A program made the position numbers and the translations under genes. Below are positions 34,479 to 42,003 of a stretch of DNA of 64,000 bases, in pieces. Where the stretch lies: positions 1 to 64,000 of the forward strand of contig CAVRZD010000005.1 of NCBI GenBank assembly GCA_963725645.1, in the 5' to 3' direction. A model generated the notes under the pieces. The model worked only from the letters and a program-made list of their open reading frames with translations, did not search any database and was not told where the DNA came from. This stretch comes from JALYZC01 sp963725645 (GTDB lineage Bacteria > Actinomycetota > Thermoleophilia > Solirubrobacterales > Solirubrobacteraceae). How positions within the stretch are numbered: position 1 is the stretch's first letter; each line of letters opens with the position of its first letter.

Positions 34479-35585
34479 ATGTCCACGTTCGTGCTCAAGC
34501 TCGGGTCGAGCATCGTCGCCGACGCGTCCGGCGAAGTGCGCCGCGACATCCTGGATCGGGTGTGCGCGACCGCCGCCGCGCGCCATGCGGCGGGCGATGC
34601 GGTCGTGATCGTCACCAGCGGCGCGATCGCGCGCGGGATGCGCCAGCTCGAGCTGCCGCTGCGCCCGCGGGCCATGGCCGAGCTGCAGGCGGCCAGCGCG
34701 GTCGGCCAGGGCAAGCTCTACCGCGTCTACGACGAGCTGCTCGCGGGCCACGGCGCGCCCAGCGCGCAGGTGCTTCTGACGTTCTTCGACATGAGCGCGC
34801 GCACGCACTACCTCAACGCGCGCCAGACGCTGCGCAAGCTGCTCGAATGGCGCGTGGTGCCCGTGATCAACGAGAACGACACGACCACGACCGACGAGAT
34901 CTCCTTCGGCGACAACGACTTCCTCGCCGCGCAGGTCGCCGTCCTCATCGGCGCGGACCTGCTCGTGATGCTGACCGACACCGACGGGCTGTACACGGCG
35001 GACCCCCGCAGGGACCCGGGCGCGGAGCTGGTCGACGAGGTTTCCGACTACGAGGGTCTGGCCGACCTCGACATCGGCCACGCCGGGTCCCCGCTCGGCT
35101 CGGGCGGGATGCGGTCGAAGGTCGTCGCCGCCGAGATGGCGACGGGGGCCGGGATCGCAGCCGTGATCGCCAACGGGCTCACCGGCGACGCCCTCGAGGC
35201 CGCGCTCGCGGGCGAGACGGTCGGCACGCGCTTCCCGCCGCGCTCGGCGCGCTACTCGAGTTTCAAGCTGTGGCTGAAGTACGCCAAGCCCAGCCACGGC
35301 CAGGTGCTGGTGGACCCAGGCGCCGCGCGGGCGCTGCGGGACGGCGGCACGAGCCTGCTGCCGGTCGGCATCGTCGAGGTCGTGGGCGACTTCGACGCGG
35401 GCGACGCCGTCGTGGTCGCCGAACGCGACGGCGATGCCGCCGCGCGCCCGGTCGGCAAGGGCATCTCCAACTACTCGGCGGCCGAGCTGCGACGGATCAA
35501 GGGGATGAAGACCGACCGCGTGCGCGAGCTGCTCCCGCAGGCCACCGAGGAGGCCGTCCACCGGGACTATTTCGTGCTCGCGTAA
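34479..35585 (+). CDS. proB: Glutamate 5-kinase with PUA domain
   Basis: 368 aa. VLKLGSSIV is the amino-acid-kinase N-terminus, VVIVTSGAIARGM and VPVINENDTTTTDEISFGDND hold substrate and ATP residues, and GSGGMRSKVVAAEMA is the C-lobe motif. A PUA domain (GQVLVDPGAARAL to RPVGKGISNYSAAELRRIKG) completes the E. coli-like form. The first step of proline synthesis; proA follows 13 nt downstream. Proline inhibition is typical of the family. Confidence 0.97.
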   Translation: MSTFVLKLGSSIVADASGEVRRDILDRVCATAAARHAAGDAVVIVTSGAIARGMRQLELPLRPRAMAELQAASAVGQGKLYRVYDELLAGHGAPSAQVLLTFFDMSARTHYLNARQTLRKLLEWRVVPVINENDTTTTDEISFGDNDFLAAQVAVLIGADLLVMLTDTDGLYTADPRRDPGAELVDEVSDYEGLADLDIGHAGSPLGSGGMRSKVVAAEMATGAGIAAVIANGLTGDALEAALAGETVGTRFPPRSARYSSFKLWLKYAKPSHGQVLVDPGAARALRDGGTSLLPVGIVEVVGDFDAGDAVVVAERDGDAAARPVGKGISNYSAAELRRIKGMKTDRVRELLPQATEEAVHRDYFVLA

Positions 35586-35598
35586 CCTTCTCTGGGAC

Positions 35599-36870
35599 AT
35601 GGCGACAACCGCCCGCACGGTCACCGACATCTGCCGCGAGGCCAGGCGCGCCTCGCGCGAGCTGTCGCGCCTGGACACGGATACGCGCAACGGCGCGCTG
35701 GAGGCGATCGCGTCCGCGCTCGAGGCGCGGACGGACGAGGTGCTCGAGGCCAACGAGCGCGACATGGAGGCCGGCCGGGCCGGCGGCCTCGACGCGGCGC
35801 TGCTCGACCGCCTGAAGCTCGACGAGGAGCGGGTCGCCGGGATCGCGTCGGACGTGCGCACCATCGTCGCGCTGCCCGACCCCGTCGGCGAGGTGATCGA
35901 GGGCTTCCGGCTTCCGAACGGCATCGACGTCCGCCGCGTCCGCACGCCGCTGGGCGTCGTGGCGATCGTGTACGAGGCGCGCCCGAACGTGACGATCGAC
36001 TGCACCGCGCTCGCGGTCAAGTCGGGCAACGCGATCGTGCTGCGTGGCTCGTCCAACGCCGCGCACTCCAACGCCGCCCTCGCCGCGATCGCCACGACCG
36101 CGGCCAGCGACGCCGGGCTGCCCGAGGGCGCGATCGGGCTCGTGGCCGGGGGCGGCCGCGACGAGCTCGCGGAGCTCGCCACGCAGGACGGCCTCGTGGA
36201 CCTGATCATCCCCCGCGGCGGCGAGGGTCTGAAGGCGGCGCTGAAGGACGTCGCGACGGTGCCGGTGATCTACGCGGCCTCGGGCAACTGCCACGTGTAC
36301 GTGGACGCCGACGCCGACCTCGACATGGCCGAGGCGATCATCCTCAACGCCAAGCTCCAGCGCCCCGGGGTCTGCAACGCGGCCGAGACGCTGCTGGTGC
36401 ACCGCGACGCCGCCGCGCAGTTCCTGCCCCGCGCGCTGTCGGCGCTGCGCGAGGCCGGCGTCGAGCTGCGCGCCGACGGCCGCGCCAAGGCGCTCGCCGG
36501 CGACCTGGCCGGCTCGCTCGCCGACGCGACCGACGAGGACTGGGACACGGAGTTCCTCGCGCTCGTGCTCGCGGTCGGCGTGGTGGACTCGGTCGAGGAG
36601 GCGATCGAGCACGTCAACGCCCACGGCAGCGGCCACTCCGAGGCGATCGTCACCGGCTCCTACGACTCCGCCCAGGCCTTCGAGCGCGGCGTGGACGCCG
36701 CCTGCGTGTACGTGAACGCCTCCACGCGCTTCACCGACGGCGGCGTGTTCGGCATGGGCGCGGAGATCGGCAACTCCACGCAGAAGCTGCACGTCCGCGG
36801 CCCGATCGGCGTGCGCGAGCTGTGCTCGTTCAAGTACGTGCTCGAGGGCTCCGGCCAGGTCCGTCCGTAG
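35599..36870 (+). CDS. proA: Gamma-glutamyl phosphate reductase
   Basis: 423 aa. The catalytic Cys lies in RPGVCNAAETLLVH. TPLGVVAIVYEARPNVTID and VLRGSSNAAHSN are family hallmarks, and DGGVFGMGAEIGNSTQKLHVRG (given in part) precedes the C-terminus. It reduces glutamyl phosphate with NADPH to the semialdehyde, working with ProB. The last base of the stop codon is the first base of the nadD GTG. Confidence 0.97.
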   Translation: MATTARTVTDICREARRASRELSRLDTDTRNGALEAIASALEARTDEVLEANERDMEAGRAGGLDAALLDRLKLDEERVAGIASDVRTIVALPDPVGEVIEGFRLPNGIDVRRVRTPLGVVAIVYEARPNVTIDCTALAVKSGNAIVLRGSSNAAHSNAALAAIATTAASDAGLPEGAIGLVAGGGRDELAELATQDGLVDLIIPRGGEGLKAALKDVATVPVIYAASGNCHVYVDADADLDMAEAIILNAKLQRPGVCNAAETLLVHRDAAAQFLPRALSALREAGVELRADGRAKALAGDLAGSLADATDEDWDTEFLALVLAVGVVDSVEEAIEHVNAHGSGHSEAIVTGSYDSAQAFERGVDAACVYVNASTRFTDGGVFGMGAEIGNSTQKLHVRGPIGVRELCSFKYVLEGSGQVRP

Positions 36871-37496
36871 TGGCCGCGGCGAAGCTCGGCATGCTCGGCG
36901 GGATGTTCAACCCGCCGCACCTCGGCCACCTCGTGTGCGCGCAGGAGGCCCACGCGCAGCTCGGGCTCGACGCAGTCCTGTTCATGCCCGTCGCGGTGCC
37001 GCCGCACAAGGAGGCGACCGAGGATCCCGGTGCCCAGCACCGGTTCGAGCTGTGCCGGCTGGCCGTGCGGGGCGACGAGCGCTTCGCCGTGTCGCCGCTC
37101 GAGATCGAGCGCGGCGGGCCGTCGTACACCGTCGATACCCTGACCGCACTCCGTGAGCGTCATCCCGAGGACGAGCTGATCTTCATCGCCGGGGGCGACA
37201 TGGCCGCGAGCCTGCCGACCTGGCGCGAGCCGGAGCGCGTGCTCGAGCTGGCCGCCTTCGCCGTGGCCGAGCGCCGGGGGGCGGTGCGCGAGGACGTGAT
37301 CGAGCGGTGGCAGGCGCTGGGTGCCGCGGCGCCGCGCGAACCCGTGTTCCTGGACATGCCGCGGGTCGACGTCTCCTCCTCGGAGGTGCGCCGCCGCGTC
37401 CGCGAGGGCCGCCCCGTCCGCTACCTGGTGCCCGACCCCGTCGCGGAGTACATCGACGCGGAGGGCCTGTACCGATCGGCGGTGGCGTCGTCTTGA
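36870..37496 (+). CDS. nadD: Nicotinate-nucleotide adenylyltransferase
   Basis: 208 aa from GTG 36870. LGMLGGMFNPPHLGHLVC carries the GxFxPPHxGH nucleotidyl-transfer signature (residues 10-20). VPPHKEATEDPGAQHR and the late VSSSEVRRRVREGRPVRYLVP (the SSTxIR motif) confirm NadD. It forms deamido-NAD from nicotinate mononucleotide and ATP. It overlaps rsfS by 4 nt. Confidence 0.96.
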   Translation: MAAAKLGMLGGMFNPPHLGHLVCAQEAHAQLGLDAVLFMPVAVPPHKEATEDPGAQHRFELCRLAVRGDERFAVSPLEIERGGPSYTVDTLTALRERHPEDELIFIAGGDMAASLPTWREPERVLELAAFAVAERRGAVREDVIERWQALGAAAPREPVFLDMPRVDVSSSEVRRRVREGRPVRYLVPDPVAEYIDAEGLYRSAVASS

Positions 37497-37846
37497 CGGG
37501 CGCCGAGCTGGCTCATGCGATCGCGGGCTTCGCGGAGGAGAAGAAGGCGGTCGAGATCGTCGAGCTGGACCTGCGCGGCGCGCTCGGCTACACGGACTAC
37601 TTCGTCATCTGCTCGGGCAACACCGAGCGCCAGGCCAAGGCGATCCACGACGGCGTCCACCTCGGAATGAAGCAGGAGCACGGCCTCCTGCCGCGGCGCG
37701 TGGAGGGCCTGGGGGAGTCCCGCTGGATCCTGATGGACTATCTCGACGTCGTCGTGCACGTCTTCACGCCGGAGACGCGCGACTTCTACCGGCTCGAGCA
37801 GCTCTGGGGCGAGGTTCCGGCGCGGGCGCTCCACGGCGCGACGTAG
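37493..37846 (+). CDS. rsfS: Ribosome silencing factor
   Basis: 117 aa. The only in-frame start that fits is TTG 37493, overlapping the nadD stop as TTGA. VEIVELDLRGALGYTDYFVICSGNTERQ (split over two strands of the fold) and ESRWILMDYLDVVVHVF are the RsfS hallmarks. It binds L14 and blocks subunit joining in starved cells. nadD-rsfS is a near-universal pair. Confidence 0.95.
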   Translation: MTGAELAHAIAGFAEEKKAVEIVELDLRGALGYTDYFVICSGNTERQAKAIHDGVHLGMKQEHGLLPRRVEGLGESRWILMDYLDVVVHVFTPETRDFYRLEQLWGEVPARALHGAT

Positions 37847-37850
37847 GGCC

Positions 37851-38468
37851 ATGGCGCGGCTGCTGGCGGCGGGGACGGCGGCATTGATGGCCGCCGTCGC
37901 GGGCTGCGGCGGCGGTGGATCGAGCACGGAGCCCACGAAGCCGGCGGCGACGTCCCCCGCGCCGGCGAGCACGGCCGCGACGGCCGCGACGGCGACGTGC
38001 GTCCCGGGCCGGCTCACGCCGGAGCAGACCGAGGGCCCCTTCTACAAGCCCGGATCGCCCGAGCGCGAGCGAGTCGACCAGGGCTCGAACGGCCAACCGC
38101 TCGTGCTCGCGGGCCGGGTCCTGTCCACACGCTGCCGCCCGGTGGCGCATGCGCGGATGGAGTTCTGGCAGGCCGACGGGCGGGGCAGCTACGACAACGC
38201 GGGCTACCGGCTGCGCGGGCACGAGTTCACCGACGCGCAGGGCCGGTACCGCCTGACCACCGTCTATCCGGGCCTCTACACCGGGCGCACGCGCCACATT
38301 CACGTCAAGGTCGAGCCGCCCGGCGGCCCGACGCTGACCACGCAGCTGTACTTCCCGGGCGAGCCGCGCAACGCCTCCGACGGCATCTTCACGCCCGCGA
38401 CGGTGGTCTCGTTGACCCGCGGCCGGCCGTCGTGGACCGCGCGCTTCGACTTCGTCGTGGCGACCTGA
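37851..38468 (+). CDS. Lipoprotein intradiol ring-cleavage dioxygenase
   Basis: 205 aa. A lipobox (AVAGC, Cys19) ends the signal peptide and is followed by a Gly/Ser/Thr/Ala-rich linker. The body is an intradiol dioxygenase fold: TEGPFYKPGSPER, then FWQADGRGSYDN, GRYRLTTVYPGLYTGRTRHIHVKV. The Tyr residues and the HxH pair are the expected Fe(III) ligands. Catechol-type substrates would be split outside the membrane or at its surface. Typical enzymes of the family are cytoplasmic, so export is unusual. Confidence 0.87.
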   Translation: MARLLAAGTAALMAAVAGCGGGGSSTEPTKPAATSPAPASTAATAATATCVPGRLTPEQTEGPFYKPGSPERERVDQGSNGQPLVLAGRVLSTRCRPVAHARMEFWQADGRGSYDNAGYRLRGHEFTDAQGRYRLTTVYPGLYTGRTRHIHVKVEPPGGPTLTTQLYFPGEPRNASDGIFTPATVVSLTRGRPSWTARFDFVVAT

Positions 38469-38484
38469 GCGTCGGGTCGGGCGG

Positions 38485-38917
38485 TCAGCCCTGCTCGACT
38501 CCGAGCTGGGCCAGCAGACCGGGCACGTCGACGATGTTCCAGTGCTCGGTCATGCGCCCGTCGCGGTAGCGGCAGAAGTCCATCACCCGGATCGTCACGC
38601 GCCTTCCGGTGGGCGGAATGCCCATCCAGTCGCCCTGGTGGGTCCCGGTGAACGTCTTCGACGTGGCGACGACGTCACCCTCCGCAACCATGTGCTGGAT
38701 CTCGGCGTCGTGGTCCGGGAACGCCGCGCGGATCGCGCCGAAGACCTGCCTGACGCCCTCGCCGATCCGGGTTGATGCCCGGGAACGGCGTGTGGTCGAC
38801 GAAGTCCTCCGCGAGGATCTCGTCCACGACGTCGAGGTTGCCCTGTCCCTGGGCCTCCTCGACCAGGCGGCGCTGCGCGGCGGCGTTCTGCTCGGCCGTC
38901 GTCGTGCTGGCTTCCAT
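38485..38917 (-). CDS. SnoaL-like polyketide-cyclase-fold protein (one frameshift)
   Basis: About 143 aa from ATG 38917, with a strong AGGAGG site upstream. AQRRLVEEAQGQGNLDVVDEI and DFVDHTPFPG start the fold; TGRRVTIRVMDFCRYRDGRMTEHWNIVD ends it, split by a frameshift. An extra C at 38767-38768 breaks the frame; without it PGINP joins IGEGVRQVFG. The family is an NTF2-like cup that binds or isomerises small molecules. Divergent from the HD-GYP/LuxR regulator. Confidence 0.88.
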
Positions 38918-39043
38918 CTCCGTCCTCCTGGGGTCGTGTGCCTCCATCGATTGCGAGGCGGACGCCTCCCCGGATCAGTCGGGCGTTTGACTCACTTTCT
39001 TGACGCGATCCGTCGCCCGATGGTCGGCGGCAAGGTCCGACGC

Positions 39044-39049
39044 TAGACT
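39044..39049 (+). promoter_or_regulatory. Candidate minus-10 TAGACT for the HD-GYP/LuxR gene
   Basis: TAGACT lies 6 nt before the GTG at 39056. There is no Shine-Dalgarno, suggesting a leaderless mRNA. Confidence 0.4.
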
Positions 39050-39055
39050 TTTCAG

Positions 39056-40648
39056 GTGGACGGCACGGATCCCACAGCCAGCGCGACGCCGGCCGATCGA
39101 GACGAACCGCCGATCCGCGCGGCCGAGGTGGTCGGGGTGCTCTCGCTGGCCACCGACCTCGGCACCGGGCAGCCGCTCGAGCACGCGCTGCGCACCGCTG
39201 TGCTCGCGGTTCGTCTCGGCGAGCTCGCGCGAGCATCCGCCGAGGAGCTCTCCGAGACCTACTACGTCGCGCTCCTCCACGCCTCCGGGTGCACGTCGAA
39301 CGGGCACGAGGCGACGCAGTTGTACGGCGACGACATCGCGCACCGAGCCGCCTACTACCTCATCGACCCGACCAAGCCGGCCGAGGTGCTCGCGTTCTAC
39401 AAGTCCTACGTGGGGGCCGGCCGCCCCCCGGAGGTCCGCGAGAAGATGATCGAGAACATGGTCGCCAACGCCGGCCCGAGGGTCCGCGAGGCGTTCGCGA
39501 TGATGTGCGAGGTGGCGCAGCGGTTCGCCGGGTGGCTCGGCCTGGACCCGGCGATCCAGAGCTCGCTCGAGTACGTCTTCGCACGCTGGGACGGGAAGGG
39601 ATTGCCGGGCGCCGCCGGCGACGCGATCCCGCTTTCTATGCGGCTCCTGCACCTGGCGCAGGACATCTCCCTGTTCCTCACCGCCGGCGGCCCCGATGAG
39701 GCCCGCGGCGTCATCGAGCAGCGCGCCGGAGAGAAGTACGAGCCGCGCCTCGCCGAGCTCGCCGTGGGGAACTTCGACGACATCCTCGCAGGGCTGGACG
39801 AGACTCGGATGTGGGAGCAGGCGCTCGAGAGCGAGCCGGCTCCCTGGACGTGGATTGCGGGCGATCGGATCGACGCGGCCTTCGCGGCCTTCGCCGCGAT
39901 CACCGGCCTGAAGTCGCCGTGGCTGCGCGAGCACTCGACCGGCGTGGCCGAGCTCGCCGAGGCCGCCGCCTGGCGCATCGGCCTGCCGGATGCTTCCGTC
40001 ACGCTCGTGCGACGCGCCGCCCTCGCGCACGACCTCGGCCGCGTCGGCGTGTCGAACGCGATCTGGGAGAAGCCGGGACCCCTCGGGTTCGGGGACTGGG
40101 AGCGCGTGCGACTGCACCCGCACTACACGGAGCGCGCATTCGCCCAGTCGCCGGCGCTCGCCTCGATCGGAATGTTGGCCGGCTCACACCACGAGCGGCT
40201 CGACGGGTCGGGCTATCACCGGGGCAGCCGCGGGCCGGCGCTCGACCAGCCCGCCCGCATCCTGGCGGCCGCGGACTGCTACAGCGCGATGCGCGAGGCG
40301 CGGGCGCACAGGCCGGCCCTCGACGCGGGGGAGGCGGAGGCGGAGCTCCTGCGCGAGGCGGAAGCGGGACGCTTGGACCCGGAGGCGGTCGACGCGGTGC
40401 TCGCCGCCGCCGGCCACCGCGTGGCGGAGCGCCCGCGCGAGCTGCCGGCCGGGCTGACGCCGCGTGAGCTCGAGGTGCTCCTCGCCCTCGTACGCGGGCA
40501 GTCGAACCAGACGATCGCCGACGGTCTCGGCATCTCCGCCAAGACCGTCGGCCACCACGTCCAGCACGTCTACGAGAAGGCCAGCGTCCGCAGCCGGGCC
40601 GCGGCGACGGTCTGGGCGTTCGAGCACGACCTCGTGCGCAGCGCATAG
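39056..40648 (+). CDS. Tandem HD-domain (HD-GYP-like) protein fused to a LuxR DNA-binding domain
   Basis: 530 aa. Residues about 30-215 look like a degenerate HD-GYP half (ARWDGKGLPG). Residues about 290-415 are a fuller HD-GYP domain: HD at 325-326 in AHDLGRVG, HPHYTERAF, and HHERLDGSGYH at 378-388, where the usual P of GYP is H. A LuxR HTH (LTPRELEVLLALVRGQSN, about 467-525) ends the protein. HD-GYP domains hydrolyse cyclic dinucleotides; fused to an HTH the protein may couple second-messenger sensing to transcription. Whether it is still catalytic is open. It reads towards the two small genes at 40744 and 41051. Confidence 0.9.
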   Translation: MDGTDPTASATPADRDEPPIRAAEVVGVLSLATDLGTGQPLEHALRTAVLAVRLGELARASAEELSETYYVALLHASGCTSNGHEATQLYGDDIAHRAAYYLIDPTKPAEVLAFYKSYVGAGRPPEVREKMIENMVANAGPRVREAFAMMCEVAQRFAGWLGLDPAIQSSLEYVFARWDGKGLPGAAGDAIPLSMRLLHLAQDISLFLTAGGPDEARGVIEQRAGEKYEPRLAELAVGNFDDILAGLDETRMWEQALESEPAPWTWIAGDRIDAAFAAFAAITGLKSPWLREHSTGVAELAEAAAWRIGLPDASVTLVRRAALAHDLGRVGVSNAIWEKPGPLGFGDWERVRLHPHYTERAFAQSPALASIGMLAGSHHERLDGSGYHRGSRGPALDQPARILAAADCYSAMREARAHRPALDAGEAEAELLREAEAGRLDPEAVDAVLAAAGHRVAERPRELPAGLTPRELEVLLALVRGQSNQTIADGLGISAKTVGHHVQHVYEKASVRSRAAATVWAFEHDLVRSA

Positions 40649-40698
40649 GGCGTTCGCCCGATGTGCCCGGCGCGGCCCGGGCAGATACTCGCCTCACC

Positions 40699-40739
40699 GT
40701 CGGCGTCGAGACGCGGCGCCGACATCCATCAAGGAGGAG
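40699..40739 (+). promoter_or_regulatory. Hairpin and strong ribosome-binding site before 40744
   Basis: GTCGGCG (40699-40705) and CGCCGAC (40717-40723) are perfect inverted repeats with an 11-nt loop. AAGGAGGA follows at 40731 and is placed well for the GTG at 40744. The hairpin could shape translation or mark the end of the upstream transcript. GATACT just upstream (40684-40689) is a weak minus-10 candidate. Confidence 0.4.
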
Positions 40740-40743
40740 AACT

Positions 40744-41016
40744 GTGGTCCTTGCAACCACGACGGTCGAGGATTACGAGCGCTTCGAGAAGATCTTCTCG
40801 ACCAAGGGCGCTGAGAAGCGCAGGCAGCACGGGTCCAGGGGTGCGCAGGTGTTTCGCGACCCGAACGAGGAGGACCGCGTCTGGGTGCTCTTCGACTGGG
40901 ACGCCGAGGGGTGGCAGAGCTTCGCCTCCGACCCCGAGGTTCCACCGATCATGCAGGAAGCCGGGCACAAGGGCAGGCCTCAGACGGCCGAGCCCGGCGG
41001 CCGGTACGACGCCTAG
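40744..41016 (+). CDS. Small alpha+beta-barrel-like protein, 90 aa
   Basis: GTG 40744 is chosen for the AAGGAGGA ribosome-binding site; the open frame extends further upstream. VLATTTVEDYERFEKIFSTKG, then GSRGAQVFRDPNEEDRVWVLFDWD, has the layout of dimeric alpha/beta-barrel (ferredoxin-like) proteins, the fold of Dabb and antibiotic-biosynthesis monooxygenases. The function is unknown. It is followed by a SnoaL-like gene 34 nt downstream, probably in one transcript. Confidence 0.82.
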   Translation: MVLATTTVEDYERFEKIFSTKGAEKRRQHGSRGAQVFRDPNEEDRVWVLFDWDAEGWQSFASDPEVPPIMQEAGHKGRPQTAEPGGRYDA

Positions 41017-41050
41017 CACGCGATTCACCAACAAGCGAAAGGACTCAACG

Positions 41051-41446
41051 ATGGGACGAGATGAGAACCTGGCGGTCATGCAGCGCGGCTATGACGCCTT
41101 CAACACGGGCGACATGGACACGCTCGTCGAGGTCTTCGACGAGAGCATCGTGTGGCACCTGCCGGGCAAGAGCAAGTACGCCGACGACTATCAGGGCCGC
41201 GACGCGACCCTGGAGTACTTCGGCCAGCTGGCACAGGAGACGGACGGCACCTTCCGGGCCGAGCTTCAGTACTTCGCCGCGGACGATGACGGCCGCGTGG
41301 TCGGCTACCAGCGCAGCACCGGGGATCGGAACGGCAAGCACCTGGACGTCGGCAACTGCATCGTCTTCCAGCTCAAGGACGGGCGGGTCGTCGACGGTTG
41401 CGAGCACTTCCACGACCTCTACGCGTGGGACGAGTTCTGGTCGTAA
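41051..41446 (+). CDS. SnoaL-like NTF2-fold protein
   Basis: 131 aa from ATG 41051, with AAAGGA upstream. MQRGYDAFNTGDMDTLVEVF, VWHLPGKSKYADDYQGRDA and FQLKDGRVVDGCEHFHDLYAWDEFWS are typical of the SnoaL-like family. The pocket His/Asp pattern could support an isomerase or hydrolase role, or simple ligand binding. Three other NTF2-like proteins of this kind are encoded in the window (38485, 47073, 56119). Confidence 0.9.
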   Translation: MGRDENLAVMQRGYDAFNTGDMDTLVEVFDESIVWHLPGKSKYADDYQGRDATLEYFGQLAQETDGTFRAELQYFAADDDGRVVGYQRSTGDRNGKHLDVGNCIVFQLKDGRVVDGCEHFHDLYAWDEFWS

Positions 41447-41636
41447 CCCCGCCGCGGGCTCCCAGGGTCCGCGTCGGTGCCCTCAACGAGAGTCGAGACC
41501 TCCGCAGCCGCGGGGGTTTCGACCGTTGAGAGTTGGCGACGAAAGTGAGGGGTTCGAACGCGAGGTCTTGTCTCTCAGCTGGACAGCTTTCGAATCTCGC
41601 GGCTAGCTACTCCAGCCTCGGTCTAGCTTCGGCCGC
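41447..41636. other. Non-coding stretch with a long imperfect hairpin
   Basis: No credible gene. Arms CTCAAC (41482-41487) with GTTGAG (41525-41530) and GTCGAGACC (41492-41500) with GGTTTCGAC (41515-41523, one mismatch) stack into a long hairpin with a 14-nt loop. A second weaker set (GCGAG/CTCGC, AGCTG/CAGCT) follows at about 41550-41600. G+C falls to 34 of 60 in the line starting at 41521. It may be a terminator without a T-run, a small RNA or a remnant of a mobile element. Confidence 0.45.
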
Positions 41637-41864
41637 TCAGGCCGGCGGCCCGGGCAGGTTCAGGAGCTGGATGATCGAGAAGACGAGCAGTACGGAGCCG
41701 ACGCCGATCAGCCCGTAGCGCCCGGAGCGGCGCGGGAAAGGACCACGCCGGGATGTGGGAATGGGCAGGACGGTGACGGAGCTCGCGCCAACCCTGGTGA
41801 GGCGCCGCGACGTGCGCCATCGGCGGCGCGTACCAGACCTCGAACCCGGATGGCCGATGATCAA
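41637..41864 (-). CDS. Possible small membrane protein, 75 aa
   Basis: A TTG at 41864 overlaps the stop of the Phd-like frame. The only convincing part is the C-terminus, SGRYGLIGVGSVLLVFSIIQL, one membrane helix, ending NLPGPPA. The Arg-rich first half looks non-coding, so the real gene may be shorter or frame-disrupted. Confidence 0.35.
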   Translation of the reverse strand: MIIGHPGSRSGTRRRWRTSRRLTRVGASSVTVLPIPTSRRGPFPRRSGRYGLIGVGSVLLVFSIIQLLNLPGPPA

Positions 41865-42003
41865 CGAGTCCCGCTCACCTGAACCACCGGCTTGCCGCGG
41901 CGCGTGACGACGAGCTCATCGCCGGCGGCGGCCCGGTCCATCCAGTAGCCGAAGCGCTCGCGAAATTCGTGGGCGCCGATGACGACGGCACGATCCTCGG
42001 GAG
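41861..42003 (-). pseudogene. Phd/YefM-like antitoxin fragment without its own start codon
   Basis: 48 residues: AVVIGAHEFRERFGYWMDRA, then AAGDELVVTRRGKPVVQVS, the N-terminal DNA-binding pattern of Phd/YefM antitoxins. The frame is open upstream through the tRNA gene, but no ATG, GTG or TTG lies between the tRNA and the domain. The C-terminal toxin-neutralising half and a PIN or RelE/Doc toxin are absent. I read it as a decayed antitoxin next to a tRNA. A non-canonical ATC start is the alternative. Confidence 0.6.

Noticed and set aside
41547..41620. Possible second tRNA: TTCGAATCTCGC followed by GGCTAGCTACTCCA
   Set aside because: It resembles a T arm and acceptor 3' side, but no matching 5' acceptor, D arm or anticodon stem can be found upstream.
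41637..42003. Complete Phd/PIN or Phd/Doc toxin-antitoxin pair
   Set aside because: The Phd part lacks a start codon and C-terminal half, and no PIN, RelE or Doc motif follows in any frame down to 41450.
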